A DNA stretch of 64,000 nt from contig JACDQD010000006.1 of the NCBI GenBank assembly GCA_019843655.1, positions 14,464,246 through 14,528,245 of the forward strand. The letters are read 5' to 3'. Positions 1-13,021 of this stretch are shown here, piece after piece. The stretch comes from Lethocerus indicus. Lineage: Eukaryota; Arthropoda; Insecta; Hemiptera; Belostomatidae. How positions within the stretch are numbered: position 1 is the first letter of the stretch; each line of letters opens with the position of its first letter. The translations under genes and the position numbers were made by a program. The notes under the pieces were generated by a model. It had not been told where the DNA came from. It saw only the letters and a program-made list of their open reading frames with translations, and searched no databases.

Positions 1-2045
1 TTGTACGGATCAAACGATAAATACCGGATTAATACATTTTGAGTGGAATGAATCGCACGATTACATCTAGGGATGTTTCGGTTTATATTGACAAAATTGT
101 GATACAAGCTTTGACGCAGTCTGGTATTTATAGAAGTGGTATTTTCCTCAAATGAAACATTATCGAGGCTCATAATATCCCAGCAATTATTGATAAATTT
201 ATATTTCCCAGATTTAAAGAGATCTTATTATAATGTATTAGTAGTGACACTATTACTCCTAGGACTAGTTTATCTGTGAAATGTAACTGTTAAAATATTT
301 ATTTATTTAAAAGTGTCCCGCCAATGTCGTCATTCGTCTTGAGAACAGCTTCGTTTACTCCTCGTGGTCGTCTATAGGCCGGGTTCGCTATCGGATGGCT
401 GACAGTGTATTCGCCTTCAGCCCTCTCGAGTGTCATTCATCCCGTCTGAAGTGGTGGCGGCAAGCGCTATCTTCATCCGGGCCCGGTCGCACTTCAATAA
501 TAGATGGGGGCCCCTCGCCCCCCGCCGCACCCCCCGACTGTTGTAAAAACACCACTTACTGGGCAGGTTGTACGCCGACCGAGACACTCCTCGGCCCTTT
601 GTCGAAGTGTCATCCTTCACTATAGCTTGTAAACACATGCACTCTTTGACGTCAAATATACTGAGGGCGACGCGTAAGATTTTACAATTAATATCTGAAC
701 ATCAGACACCTTTAATCAATTACGCGAGTAAGCCGCTTCCTTGGCTCAGAAAATATACAGAACTCATCATCAAGAAAACAACTATTGTCAATTGTATTTC
801 ATCCTAGGAAGGCGTAGTCGTTTTTATTATCGATGTTCTAAGAACCAGTGAAGTAATTATACAAATAAGTTATTTATATTTTCTCACGCTGAAGGCGTGC
901 GATTCATCTAAGGATGTAGCTCTGATATAGGAAACAGCTCAGTTTTGAATCCTATCTAAACACTCGTTAACTTAAAATAAATATTCGGGAGGCAAAGGCC
1001 AATTTTTACCTTATTTAGTAGATTGGTTTCGGGAGATGCTTATTTTTTTCTGCGCAAATGAAACAACGCCCGGGTGGGCCGTTCCAAGAGCGGGCGATAT
1101 TGATAGCCGCCGTAGAGAACTTGATATCGTGTTCACCTTTCTTTACATCTCAAAGAAAAATGAACATTATTAATCCTGAAAATCGAACGATCTGCGCTTC
1201 CGGCGTTTTGTTATTCGCTTCTTGAGAAATATCCTGTCCATCTATCTAGCCCCGTTCGAAATTGGATTCCTCCGCTGTACTCGATCAATTTATATGCCGG
1301 GACCACCAACCAAATTGATATATGTACCATAGCATATAAAAGGTATTGAAATATTTATTATTATGTTAAAATGGTTGGTTATTGTTTTTTGTTTCGATAA
1401 TAAAAGCTAATTTTTTAAAATTTATAGATCACCAGATTTAATTTAAAAAATGATTACGAATCTCCTACTCAAAATTTAAAATAATATTAGCCCACATTAC
1501 TGTACAATTTATCATCACTTATCAAGTTTGTATTTGATCCTTCTTCCCCTCCTTAAACTTAATAATACCCCGAGTTTGGGGAGGGGTCCGAAATGAATTT
1601 TCTCCTTAGCCAGGCACCATGCCCTGCGGAGCATTCGTCCGGGCCGTGTTGGGGGAGTAGTGCAGGGGCTGCTGGCGTCTTCCAATCCTCGGCATTCAAT
1701 TAAAAGTTGGGCCGACCGGCTAATAAATATGTTATATAAAGTTTTCCGCTGATCCGATTATTTTCGGGAGCTGGGGGGACGGGCGGGGCCACGTGCGCCT
1801 CTAGGCCGTCCCGCCGCAAGCCCCTCGACCCCGCGTCTCAAATATACTGCCTCGGAAGGAATCGAAGGGAACATTTTTGAGGAAGTGCACCTAAGATGCT
1901 GCTGTCTTTCGCCGTACTAAAGATCTGGCTTAACTGTCCAAAGTAGTAATTCGGATTGTTCAAAAATCTAATTTCAGTGTTCACGGTTTTCTCTCCGGAA
2001 GAAAAATTGACAGTTCCAATATTTCATATATATTCCGAACAAAAC
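1..2045. other. Noncoding stretch, no gene seen
   Basis: No ORF here resembles a known protein; the short frames near 395-807 overlap on both strands and look like chance. The base composition is AT-rich with a GC-rich stripe near 1595-1850. No repeat shared with the rest of the window was recognised. Confidence 0.6.
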
Positions 2046-2339
2046 ATATATATAAATTAGTTTAGAATACCTGTCTTGTGGTCTTGGGGTCGGAATACCC
2101 CAAGTGTTTCTGTCTCCTCTCGCCGGTTTGGTCTTTTGCTAGACCGGTTTACCAACCGGTGTTGCCAGCCACCATAGTACAAATGACAGTGACAGGGCAA
2201 TGAGGATGCCCAAAAAACATCCAAAGAGCCAAAAGTGACTACACCGCTACTGAAGATGGCGAGCAGCCGAAACCGGTCTAGCAAGAGACCAAACCGGCGA
2301 GAGGAGACAGAAATACACGAAATCTACAATATATATAAA
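2046..2339 (-). mobile_element. Hairpin SINE-like element, copy 1, with direct repeats
   Basis: The element body is 2057-2328 and the bracketing 11-bp direct repeat ATATATATAAA is at 2046-2056 and 2329-2339. The repeat is low in complexity, so this TSD is the weakest of the set. The left end carries the family tail (TTTAGAATACCTG, then a TTGTGG-like stretch), so the element is read on the minus strand. The left arm is shortened: after the TTTCTGTCTCCTCTCG segment it jumps to the CACCATAGTACAA junction, so most of the centre and inner left arm is lost. The right arm is nearly complete (ATGAGGATGCCC, CATCCAAAG, GAAGATGGCGAGCAGCC, AGACCAAACC, GAGGAGACAG). A 75-codon frame on the minus strand (2057-2284) is only a reading of these arms and is not conserved as protein between copies. 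Confidence 0.8.
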
Positions 2340-5300
2340 CCTGTTCTACAATCTTTTTCTGTTATTCATAATAAATTCGGTTAAAATTAAAAAATTACTT
2401 AGTGTATATAAGTGTATGAATGATATTATTTAGAAGGATAATGAAGAATATTTTTCATGTTCGAGTTCTTTCCCGAACAATTAAACTCCCACTCTCTATC
2501 AGCGAGTCGAGTACGTTTCCAAGAGCGCCCGTCCCACAGCAACGCGTACATTATTCAGTCCCATATCGGTTCCGGAGCTCAGAGGGAGGGTTCAGCGCGC
2601 CGGGGCCATACAATTTTAATCCGCGCGTCCCAATCCGTTCTCGCCTTGGGGTTGCCCGTCATTGTGGCCTCGAATATAGCGCGTGGGCCGGTTTTTAAAA
2701 CCGAATAAATAAGGACCGGGGGGCGCGTACCGGTGAAAGAGTCATGGGCGTCTCAGTCGATAGGAACAGACTGGTGAGCGAGGGGAGGGCGCGGGCTTCC
2801 ATAATAGAACCGCCCTCCTCCACCTCATCCTCATCCTCCTCCTCCCTGCCGCCCACTCATACCACCCGCGCTTTATCTTCAACGACCGACCGGAAACCGG
2901 GATATTTTATTCAGAGTAACGCGGTAGGCCTGCATCACGTATATTAAACGTGTAGGTTTATCAAGCACGCCTTGGGATACGCATTTTATAACCCCCTGAA
3001 TTGATTGTTCTTCATAATTGGTCGCTATTTTATAAAAAAATCGCACAGAAATATTGCAAGACAATTAAAGAAGACAATTAAGAATTACCCGATTTATTCA
3101 ACATTCTCGTTTCACGACTCTTGCATTATACTGTTAGAAAATTATTATAAATGGTCTAGTACGAAGAGTGATTCGGTGCGGTTGTGTGACAATTGTGTGA
3201 TCATAGTCATTTCTAATGTAAAGAAATTGAAGTTAACGACATTACATGTTCGATGGAAGCGCAAAGGAGTGTTAATGAATTTAATTGAAATACTGAAATG
3301 GAAAGTACAACCTGCGTATTTTAATTATGAATTATAATTCTATTTTTCGTATATGTTTCTCTACAGAGCTCGTAATTAGTTGGCAATTGGACTTGAAAAT
3401 ATTCCGAGGAAATCGCGATTATTTTTATCTAACCTGTATCGGAGAATGTGCGAATTAATTCTGCCGCCTTTAGAACTCGCGTGTCGGTCCTTTCATCCGA
3501 AACGTTTCCGTTATGCCCAAACTACATCGCGTAGCATCACAAAGGACTGTGTCGGACACAAGCTTGTACGACCGGTCTTATCTCACTTTCCCTTTATTTA
3601 TTGTTGGAGTTTAACCTTAATCTTAATGGCTTGGCTACACAAAAAAAAGTTTCAACATGCAAATTAGGAAATTGGCTATCAGATTCGGGCGCCGAACGGT
3701 TTCTTAAGTGTGACAAAAGGACTCGTTAATTTTCGAACGTTCAGATCTAATTTAAGACGGAAATTAAATTAACATGGAATAATTCGATAATGAGAGTCCT
3801 TAAACAGTGTTTTCCTAAATAGCTGTACATTGTTTTAAATATTTATAACAGGCATTGATATTCATATAAATACTTTTTCTTTTAGTATTTATATATGGGC
3901 AATATGGCAAAATGTCTGTGAGCTATATGTATGTGTGTAGGTAAGTAATATCAGTTGCGGAAGCCTAGGCATATGAGGCATAATTAGCCTACGTGTGCAA
4001 TACAGCTACTGGAGTCATATATTTCCATACTAATGATGGACTACCTTGGATTCCGTGTGATTACAACAGCATACCTACTTGATTAACGATTATGCCTCTC
4101 CTAGTGTCAGTAACAGAATTTCATACAGCGTATGTACTATAGTTTACGACAATATTGTATCAAAGCTGAACTAATTTAACAAGTTACTCATACGCACATT
4201 TTCCTCTACTTCAATAATGCTGAAATTAAATGTGTCAGAAAAATTATGCCACATATGGCCACATATATATCCTCTACATTGGTACATTGGAATCGGTGAA
4301 AGAGGCTCTTGCCTACTTGCCAGTGATTTGTAAACATGTCACTGTTTCTTATTTTGTAAAATTACAAACAGAAAACAGAGATCGTCTGAAACAGGTCTGC
4401 AGTAGGTCGAAACGAGTGAAAGGAGGCGGAGAATTACAGGAGCGGCGGATATTTTCCCCCTTCCGGCTGACGGCTCATCGTGAATCACGCGAGCGATGTA
4501 CTTTCGGGCGAATGCAATAATAATATGAGCAAACTATAACATTCATCTCAAGCATGATTTCGGTGAAAACCTGATAATTATTAAATTGGGAGGACAATCT
4601 ATGAGTGTGCTGAAATTTCATTATTTTATTTTGATAGATATCCGGTTTAATTTTCTGTGGGGGACAGAATAACTTGGCCGGTACACGTCCCGATTTTGAA
4701 CGGGCCTTTGTTCCATCAGCTGAAGTTTTAACACTCCCGGCTGTCCGGCTTTGTTTCTCGAAGCTCCTCATTCAGCCACTCCTATTTCTCATCATCTTCC
4801 CCTATTTTTGTTTTCACCCCGTTCATTCCGCTCCCTCCGAATCCATTTCTTACGCATTGGGGCGGACATTCAATTAACGTCTGGCGGAGAAACGTTTTTT
4901 TATTTATCCTGACTCTCGCCTACAGTTTGAAAACCGATCTTTCCTAGTCGGTTTTTGACATCGGTTGAGAATAAACAGTATACTCTGAATACTAGTATGA
5001 TTTTAAATTATCAGATAGATACGATCCTCATAATAAGTATACGAAAGGTTCGCTATCCACATGGTATTGTAACAAAACGTGTACTCTTCATTCGTATAGT
5101 GTAATGCAAACGAAATGCTGCTGATGATTCGGAAGAGCCTAAATAGTTGCCGCATTTGTGGCCCTCCTGATAAGTATGTTAACCTAGGAAAATCTACCTC
5201 GAATACGCATTGTCGAGTACAGTTCTCGCTATAAATGTATGCAGAAATGTCGTTGTGAAATTAAAATAGAGAATAAGGATAAGATATTATTAACTCAAAC

Positions 5301-5960
5301 GGTTATAATAATTGCTTTATCAAAAGCTCCACTGGGAAATCGAATCGGGGTTTGAAACTACAGTTTACACTTAATTTAAAAAAGGAGATGGAACTTACCG
5401 TTTGTTCCGTGCTTGAAAATCGTTTGAGCCCCGTAGCGTGGTCGGCGTGCGTTGAATTCGCGCGGGGCCGGGGCAGAAAAAAAAATTCATTCCCATTCGT
5501 GGACTTTTCATTACAAAACAGTCTTTTCGTGGGAACGGCGATATTTCATTTGCTCTGGAAAGGAAAGTTGCTTTCTTTAAAATATTAATCGCGCTTCAAA
5601 ACCAGACGCTCAAATGGACAATCAAATCCGCGTTCAATGGACATTCGAAATCCTTACAGAAATTATTCGCCGAAAGGTTTGGGGAAATAATCACCACTAG
5701 TATTGGGAACGAAGAATTAATTTATTCCAAATCCGGAATTAATTATTGAAGGTCTGCTATTCAGGCCTCAATAAGAAAGTTATTCTGATTAATTTAGTGG
5801 TATTATAATTATTAAGTTTATGGGGCAGTTTGTGTTGCTCCGGAATGATTTTTTGCTTTTTTGATCCAGCGTATTAATAATTTCGTACAATAAATTTTGC
5901 GCTCCATACACAACTGTTAATTATTGACAGTGACTGCTTTATTTGAACCCGTCTGTTTGG
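2340..5960. other. Noncoding stretch with a short TCC/TCA tract
   Basis: No gene is recognised. There is a pyrimidine-rich imperfect triplet tract (CTCCTCCACCTCATCCTC type) at about 2815-2850. GC-rich stripes lie near 2520-2830 and 5430-5480. ORFs such as 3005-3337 and 3380-3667 have no recognisable domain and an AT-driven composition. Confidence 0.55.
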
Positions 5961-5962
5961 TC

Positions 5963-6100
5963 TGTTCGCCCAGTTAGGTTTTAATATACAGTTATAAATT
6001 AATAATCTCTTTGTTAGTGATAGTTGTGATCTATTGTCGAGGAGTTTTAACAGCAATTTGTAACGTCGTTTCATTTATGCACGTTTGAGCCTTGTTTGTG
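5963..6100 (-). pseudogene. Jockey-like non-LTR retrotransposon ORF2 remnant
   Basis: The minus strand translates to TRLKRA, then a stop (TAA at 6075-6077), then KRRYKLLLKLLDNRSQLSL and LLIYNCILKPNWA. The same segment is intact in the 38.4 kb copy (TRLKRTETKRRYKLLLRLL and LLIYNCVLKPIWA). In Jockey-like elements this region follows the palm of the reverse transcriptase, in the thumb/connection part of ORF2. Only about 45 codons are left, with no catalytic box, a stop codon inside and loss of similarity at both ends. It is a dead fragment. No TSD was found. The frame called from 6074 downwards runs past the homology into unrelated sequence. Confidence 0.8.
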
Positions 6101-7800
6101 AACCCGACATTCTTTAAAAACATTAATTAAAATTTCTATCACGATTTTGCCTGTACCCGAGATTTAACACGTACACGCTATTCAAAACTGGCCAATTTCT
6201 TGGATCGGTCAACATTTTCTTTTCCAATACTTTCAGGGGGTCATAAGGCAATCGGATTATACCTTCCATTTATACCACACAAAAAGCAGGCGAGACTCCC
6301 GACACCTGCACTGACACCCAAACTTCGCCAACATCTGAACGCGGGTGAAACTCGGCGGGAAGTGTCATAAGTTTGGGCCGTAAATCTAAATACGAAGTCA
6401 TTTAGCAGCGCCCTGCCAACCCGAACCGTCCTCCAAACCAATAGCGGAAACAGAGAAAGTTTTTTATAAAATGGGTTTCCGAACGGACCAAACTAACAGT
6501 TATATTCGGACTATAAATAATATTAAAAATAAGACTATAAAGAATTTCCTGTATTGTATTAATAGCATTGTGCCGTTAGGATTTCATATGAGCTATAATT
6601 GTTATTCCTTAGAATTCATTATTCAGTGCCAATTATTTGATATAATATGACTACTCACAAACAAAATTTTGTTAATTTTCACAAAATTACCGATTAATGC
6701 TTAAAGACAATTTCAGCATTGTTCTATATAATCTGCCTCATTTTCTGCGTTGAATAATCAACTCTCTCCGGAAATTTCTCTTTCCATTCTAAAACAGTCC
6801 AATTTAGTTCTTTATTCTCTACAACGAACGGAAAGTAGTATACCATCGATGAAAAGCCATTTAATATCCCCCTAGTCGCGTTATTGGTGATCAACAAAAA
6901 TATGCAGCGGGAACTGTATATTTGCGGTGACTCAGCGATTCGGTTACCGCAAATAAATTGCAGAGGAAGGGATCCGCTACAAAGCGAGAATACCCACACT
7001 AAACGCTACCAATTCCACATTCAAATATTCGAATTTGTCCATTTGTAACGCCGAACACGAAATTTATTCTGTTTCGACGATGTACGGGTCGTCCTGGCTA
7101 TGAATTATCTACGAAACGGAATTCAGTATCGGGACGTCCCTGAATAAAGGCTGGGACATAATTAATGGATAAAAATATCGAAAAACAGTTTCCACTGAGT
7201 TCCGAACTCCTCCCCTTTGAGTTCCATTCGAATCCGGAAATTGAAGTTACAAGCTGAATTTAGTAAGAAATTAAACTTGAGTTATTGTATTTTTGGTGCC
7301 CGGAAATTAATTTTTTAGAAGTTTTTGAAATCATTTGATGTTTATTTTTGTAATTTAATAATCAAAGTCTCTTCTCACATGTTATTCTTTCTACTTCGTA
7401 AACTAATTTATTTTTTGATTACCTTACTCTAAAAAGCGTGCAATGAAAGGAGTGCTGTTTTGAAATACCTACTTTTCCACAATAATTTAAAACTATATTC
7501 TTTTTTAACCATGGCACATTTTGATATAAAAAAATTGAATGGTCGAAGCGCTGGAATCTGTGCTTGGTGGTGCAATTGTTTGTAGGGAATATGTGCAGAG
7601 ATTAAACAGCAATCTGACCATTCAAAGTATGCTCGAAAATATCGTTTCGGGCCGGTCTTTTTAATTCGGTTAAAAAGCAAATGCCGCCGGAACGTGTTGG
7701 ATGAACGCGGCGGGGTGAAGTTGGGTAGGTCCCGACAGAAGATACACAGGGTTGCATACTGGGAGTTGTGCAGTGTGCATACATGCCGGCGACAAGGCAA
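6101..7800. other. Noncoding stretch, no gene seen
   Basis: AT-rich DNA with scattered short frames on both strands (for example 6724-6999 minus and 7429-7800 minus). None has a recognisable domain. No repeat family seen elsewhere in the window was recognised here. Confidence 0.55.
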
Positions 7801-7830
7801 ATAGAACGGGGACTATATAGAACAACCCCC

Positions 7831-7950
7831 GGGGTCGACAAACAGTCGGACCGCCGCTATTGTCACGCCCACCCCCAGCCGCCCCCACCGCCCCCTCCCA
7901 TACGCGGTCCGAGAATATCGGTTCGATTATATCATAATTCTCGGTCCGGG
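7831..7950 (+). repeat. Local degenerate module, copy A (two halves)
   Basis: The first half begins GGGGTCGACAAACAGTCGG and shares 14 identical bases, then about 17 of the next 23, with copy B at 8509. The second half (7909-7945) has an 8-bp perfect stem, CCGAGAAT paired with ATTCTCGG, around a 21-nt loop. It is shared with copy C at 9058. A proline-rich frame crosses it (7768-7953) because of the C-run at 7866-7900, but this is not a protein I recognise. The function is unknown. Confidence 0.6.
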
Positions 7951-8508
7951 TAATTAACTCGGTTAAATAACGCGGTTGAATGTTCCGGTGGCGCCCTGTG
8001 TATGGTAAGTGTACTGTGTTTGATTCGGTCACTTTCCCCGGATATAACTTCGCCAATTGCCCCCAGCCGGTAGCCCAGTACAACCTGATACTGAGAGCAG
8101 GTCAAAAATATTAAAATCTTCCACAATCCTCACAAATCTGATTATATCAGAAAAATTTGTATCATTAGGTCTGTATTAATAATTTACTCGGAAATATCTG
8201 CAATCATTACATGAATTATGACATGAATGACCCAATGTGAATCTGCCTAACAGAGTGGTTTATGCGGAAAAAACACTGCCCGTATCAAGAATATTTGCTT
8301 CTGTCTACAGAATATATATATTTATAACCGAAGGAGGATTTTTAATTCCCCACACGCAAATGAGACAGCACATTCTTGACGAGGTGGCGTTAATTAATAA
8401 TAAATCGATCTGGACATTTTATATTTTGATCTGATAGTGCGGGCCTTATATCTGCGTGTACTCGAGGTTCTAAATAAACCAAGCGTACGTAAATAAGCGA
8501 TGATCCTC

Positions 8509-8610
8509 GGGGTCGACAAACATCGAGGACGCCGTTATTGGCACGAACCCAGGAATAATCCACTGTATATATGGGTTTGATTCTATCCTATCTCGAGTAA
8601 TGACAATTAC
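8509..8610 (+). repeat. Local degenerate module, copy B
   Basis: GGGGTCGACAAACA at 8509-8522 is identical to copy A and is followed by a diverged GACGCCGTTATTGGCACG matching CCGCCGCTATTGTCACG of copy A. About 65 bases on, TATGGGTTTGATTCTATCC may correspond to the second half of copy A (TATCGGTTCGATTATATC), more weakly. The hairpin is not kept. Confidence 0.5.
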
Positions 8611-9057
8611 CCTACAGAATACATTTCCGAGTCGTGTTACAGGGACCAGCTATTAATGCTCTATTACAGTTATCAAAGTCTTATAGGAGGTAACGTACAG
8701 ACGAAAGAAGATTATGTTGGATGATTTTTTTCATTCCTCGGTTGTTTATTCATTACTATTATTATATATACGATATAGACGTATGTATAATATATTGAAC
8801 TTTACATTTAGAAGGATAAGTAATTCAACGTCTTATAATCATACACGCTGTAACAACAAGTAAATAATAAACGGAAAGTATTTAGAGACAGTTTTGTGTA
8901 ATAATGTGCTACATATTACTTACGATTTCTAAGAGTAAATTCCATTGCAATGGTGGATTGTTCTAGGGATAAACTGAGTTATAGAAGTAGAACTAGACCG
9001 CAGAGATAGGCTAACAGTCGCCCTAGTATAGTCTACAGTACGCAAATATGACCCCAT

Positions 9058-9085
9058 GAGAATATCAGTTCAATTATATTCTCGG
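9058..9085 (+). repeat. Local degenerate module, copy C (hairpin half)
   Basis: GAGAATATCAGTTCAATTAT followed by ATTCTCGGGTC aligns with the second half of copy A, with two substitutions in the first 20 bases and a small deletion. The complementary ends GAGAAT and ATTCTC are retained. The first half of the module is not recognisable upstream. Confidence 0.45.
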
Positions 9086-9089
9086 GTCT

Positions 9090-11860
9090 GGGGCTGAACC
9101 TGACAGCTGGAAAAGGGAAGCTCTGGAGTTTCAGTGGATTGGGCATAATTTATTCGCTTTTCGAAGCTCCCAAGTGGCGCCTGATTTTCACTGTGATATT
9201 GGTTATGAGGTGTAACAACTGATAATTACAGGATGCATTTCGCTAATATTAACATTGAATATTCCATCGCGAATTCCATGCTTTATAGTGAGGCACTTCA
9301 GCATGTTAATGTCAGCGCTGAGAAGTATCAGCAATATCTTAAATGATAAATACAAGATACAACATATGCACAGAATAAATGATGAATAAATCGGAAGTCA
9401 GCCTATAATACGATTAAACATGTTGAGAGTAATATTGTACATAGTTAGAACGCAAGAAGAAACCTCACCGAAGATGAAGAGGCCAATTAAGATGCATTGG
9501 GAGAAAATTGATGAACGAACTTGTGAATTCACGTGGATCAATTTCCCCAAACAGACGACAGAATTTACTCATCAGATTAATCCAAAGGAATAACAACATT
9601 ATATGGAACAATGAGAGACTAAGTTCAAGATTGCCTCTTAATGACTGATAACGGCATCTGTCTAGTTTTGAGAGAACTTGGTGGGATTAATATATTTGGG
9701 ATTTTAATTGCTTGAATATTGCACTGCTCTTCCTCGCCGAATTGCTGATGGGGGGAGGGGAAAAAGAAATGAAAAATTCCCATCCCGAATTATTATGGAA
9801 ATTGGGGCGTAAAAACTTTAAAAGTGAAAAATATCCTGCATATTCATTGTTTTCCATCAGCCTGAGGGGGGTGCGGGTTATTTTTCCGCGGCCTCGCCTC
9901 GCTTCTCCTTTCAAGTTATCTGTAATTCAATTGCAAAATGTTCCATATTTCAAGCCCGGGATTGTCCGACAACGTCTGCTTCTGGGACTACAGAACGGCA
10001 TAAATGAAGATCTGCTATTAATTATTAGTAATATTAGAAATGTCAATTATTACGACGAATCAGAATAAAGGGTGTTTAAGAACAAAAATTATAGATACAA
10101 AATTGTATGTACAGGGTTTATTTAACAAGAATGTTCAGAACATTTACGAACGCTCATTAGTTTTTATATAATGCCTCACTAAAAATACCCTAATTTCGAA
10201 TTTTTATCCTGCTAATAAACTCATTCTTATCGTTCACAAGGGATATCGATTTTTCTAGGATTGACATTATTATTTTATTTCGTTCTTCGAGAAGCGTTAA
10301 AAGAATTCGAATTGAAGTCGTCAGTTCTAATAGACAATAAAAATGTGTTGACCAATGTCTTTTTGGATGAGGAAAATATCGCTCGACAATTATAAGCATT
10401 TACGCCCGCATTTCGTTTAGTTAGACCGGTGAGACCCCAGCGTTAGTGTTCTGGGTCTAATTGCGAGCAAAGTTAAAAGCTGGGGTTTAAACTACCCCAA
10501 ACCATCCTCTATTCCGGTGTAATTACTTCTTGTAAATCTGTCAAGCTCCGCGGGCCCCCGGTTAGTTTTTGCCGCCGACTTCCCTCGGAATTGTTAATTT
10601 CAATGAATGGGCCGCCGGGTCGTGAGTTCACCTGCAAGATTCCGCACACCGGCTTAAAACCTAAATTCCGCTCGGACCCAACGCCAAATTTGCGGCAGAT
10701 TATTTTTAAACTATAGAGACTATTAGCGCTCGTCCAAATCGGGCTGCGGCCGGTCGCCTGTCTCCTTATTAAATTCCGTTTTAAAACCATAAATATGAAT
10801 ACCGCATTACGCGGTAGTCCGCTCGGCAAGAAAATGTAGGATATTTCCCCACACTCTCCCTGGATGTAAACTTTATTCATTCTAATATATATTTTAATAC
10901 TATAAAGTAGAAAATATCTGTAGGTCAGAACTCTTATCCGGTCCGAATACCACATTGAGTCCAGTTACCAAACTCTGGCTTAAATAGCCGGCAAAAGGGT
11001 CCGACCCTGCTGGGCATAAGGTTTCGGCAGAAAACCAACGGCCGGAAAAGGAACGGCCGGGATCGATCTGAATGGGCAACTCAGCAGTTACCCTCAATAA
11101 ATATATTGAGAGGGGATGGGAAGGTTGGGACGTGGAAAGGGCAGGTCAGCAGGGGACCAGTGATTGAGACCTGTGCCAACCCCTCCAACAGATTTATGCC
11201 ACCCACTCACTCATGCACCGACGTCGTTCTCGACCAGTGCCCCCATATATTGCGCTAAGAGTTACTGCTTCAATTTCATCGAATAATTTTTTTTTAAACT
11301 AGAGTTTTGTAACTAATATTCCAAGGGGGAAGGGCCATAAAAATAGTAATGAAAACAGTGGCAATAAAGTGGGTAATAGTGGTATTACAGGTAAGCGGAA
11401 AATTTAACTTGTAAATGGATGAGAGTCGGACAGAGTCAATTTAGCTCATGATAACCAAAGATGTCTAGTAAAATTGTGCTACTGTGCACAGAATAATTAT
11501 TCTTCCGAAGGGGTAAATAAGATTTGATAATACTAGGAAATATAGCGGATTAAAAGAAATAGTGTTTCGTCATATCAGTATTCAACTTGCGAATGCTCAT
11601 CCAACTCCTGCGCGCTAGTGTGATGCATTAATTAGCCTCAATTTTCCGACGTGAGATCCAATCACCATTGCTCTTCATCGGTCGGACTGGGATGGCCGTT
11701 CGAAAGCCGTTTGCAAGTTACTTTTCGACCCCGGCCCATAAATCCGTTTGGCGGGGAGAGGGACTACTTCTGAACTATGACACCCATCAATCAATTCCCC
11801 GGCGTGGCGCGTTCGATCATGGGCCGCGTCCGTCAAAACAGGATAGACAAAAAACAAAAA
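9090..11860. other. Noncoding stretch, no gene seen
   Basis: No gene or known repeat is recognised. GC-rich stripes lie at about 10430-10830 and 10970-11250. The 148-codon minus frame (10509-10955) lacks any recognisable domain, and its amino-acid make-up follows the base composition. Confidence 0.55.
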
Positions 11861-11868
11861 GCTAGAAC

Positions 11869-11892
11869 AGAGAGAGAGAGAGAGAGAGAGCG
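11869..11892. repeat. (AG)n microsatellite
   Basis: About ten AG units in a row, with a slightly degraded continuation (CGAGAGAAGAGAAAAG) to about 11905. It creates the Glu/Arg-rich and Ser/Leu-rich runs in the frames that cross it, which is why those frames are not treated as genes. Confidence 0.95.
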
Positions 11893-11905
11893 AGAGAAGA
11901 GAAAA

Positions 11906-12690
11906 GGGACAGAAAACGGGAATATATTGACGGGACACGGTAGGACCGTAAAAAGCGATTTATATATCCGCCGGCGGGCGATTAGTTTTCATGAAGGGCA
12001 GGATTTCATATAGTGTAAAATGGACGGCTCGTCGGCTGTCCCCTCCTGGCCAGGACACCGCATATGGCTCATCCTCCCCCAATGTTTTATGACAGCCTCG
12101 ATTGCGAGTTATGAACCACTTTCGCCACTCGGCCCGAATTATAAAACAGATAGCCGTCTATATTCGAAATATACTTTACGTTTACCGTTTCTCCCTCCAT
12201 CCTATTATTTTCGGTTGAACTCACACTGGAATTGCACTCCGAAATTCTCCAAAATTAATTATACTACATCACGGACGATCGATTGCAAGAAGAGTTGTAA
12301 AGGTCTTCGCCTCGGGTACCAGTTCTTAAATGGTCCGCCAATCAATTCCCATTTAGGTTTTAATAAAGTTCAAATCGTGCAGTCGATATTGATCGGGTTG
12401 AAAGGTGAAGAAATTCAGAAGACCGGGCATTGTCAATGAGCCGCGTTAAGTTGAACTATAAGGGTGAGACGAACTTTAAAGATCACGTCCAAGAAGCCCT
12501 GTCTTCTTCTGCGTCCAGAAAAAATATTCAGATAATTGGAGTCACAATTAATATTCAATTACCCAATCGAGTAAACTCTCGAGTAGTACTCCTAAACTAA
12601 ATCAATAAATCGACTAAATAAAGCCCATTTATAAAAATATTAATTATATTATATTGTTATTTTAATTATATTTCTTTAATAATTATAATT
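11906..12690. other. Noncoding stretch, no gene seen
   Basis: Contains a 139-codon frame (12020-12439, plus) with no recognisable domain, no supporting splice structure and no repeat similarity. The last 100 bases before the next repeat are very AT-rich. Confidence 0.5.
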
Positions 12691-12691
12691 A

Positions 12692-13021
12692 TACCGTAGA
12701 TTTCGTGTGTTTCTGTCTCCTCTCGCTGGTTTGGTCTTTTGGTAGACCGGTTTCGGCTGCTCACCATCTTCAGTAACGGTTTTAGTCACTTTTTGGCACT
12801 TTCGATGTTTTTTGGGCATCCTCACTGCACTGTCACTTATACTGCAAGGCGCTAATACTAAAATGTAAGACAGGCGTTTGTTGCGGGCTAGTACTAGGTG
12901 CGCCGTACCATTGAAACTAGTAGCGCATTAAACTAAATACACTGCAACTACCACAGTACAAGTACAAGTGACAGTGACCAAACCAGCGAGAGGAGACAGA
13001 ATCACACGAAATCTACGGTAC
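12692..13021 (+). mobile_element. Hairpin SINE-like element, copy 2, tail missing
   Basis: This copy runs from TACCGTAGATTTCGTG to AAATCTACGGTA, so the outer ends are inverted repeats of each other. The left arm is long (CTCTCGCTGG, TAGACCGG, CATCTTCAG, GGGCATCCTCACTGC). The centre (AAGGCGCTAATACTAAAATG to CACTGCAACTACCACAG) is complete. The right arm is internally deleted: it passes from AAGTGACAGTGA straight to CCAAACCAGCGAGAGGAG. Unlike most copies it has no terminal AATACCTG tail on either side, and I find no convincing direct repeat. Strand is given by the direction of the centre. Confidence 0.85.

Noticed and set aside
2466..2698. Ser/Arg/Pro-rich overlapping frames near 2420-2708
   Set aside because: Two overlapping frames in the same GC-rich patch with no domain; chance frames.
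7768..7953. Proline-rich frame in the 7.9 kb module
   Set aside because: It is produced by a C-rich run; the related copies B and C do not keep the frame.
10509..10955. 148-codon minus-strand frame
   Set aside because: No recognisable motif, and it spans a change in base composition. No splice or start context supports it.
12020..12439. 139-codon plus-strand frame
   Set aside because: No domain or repeat similarity, and no codon or splice evidence.
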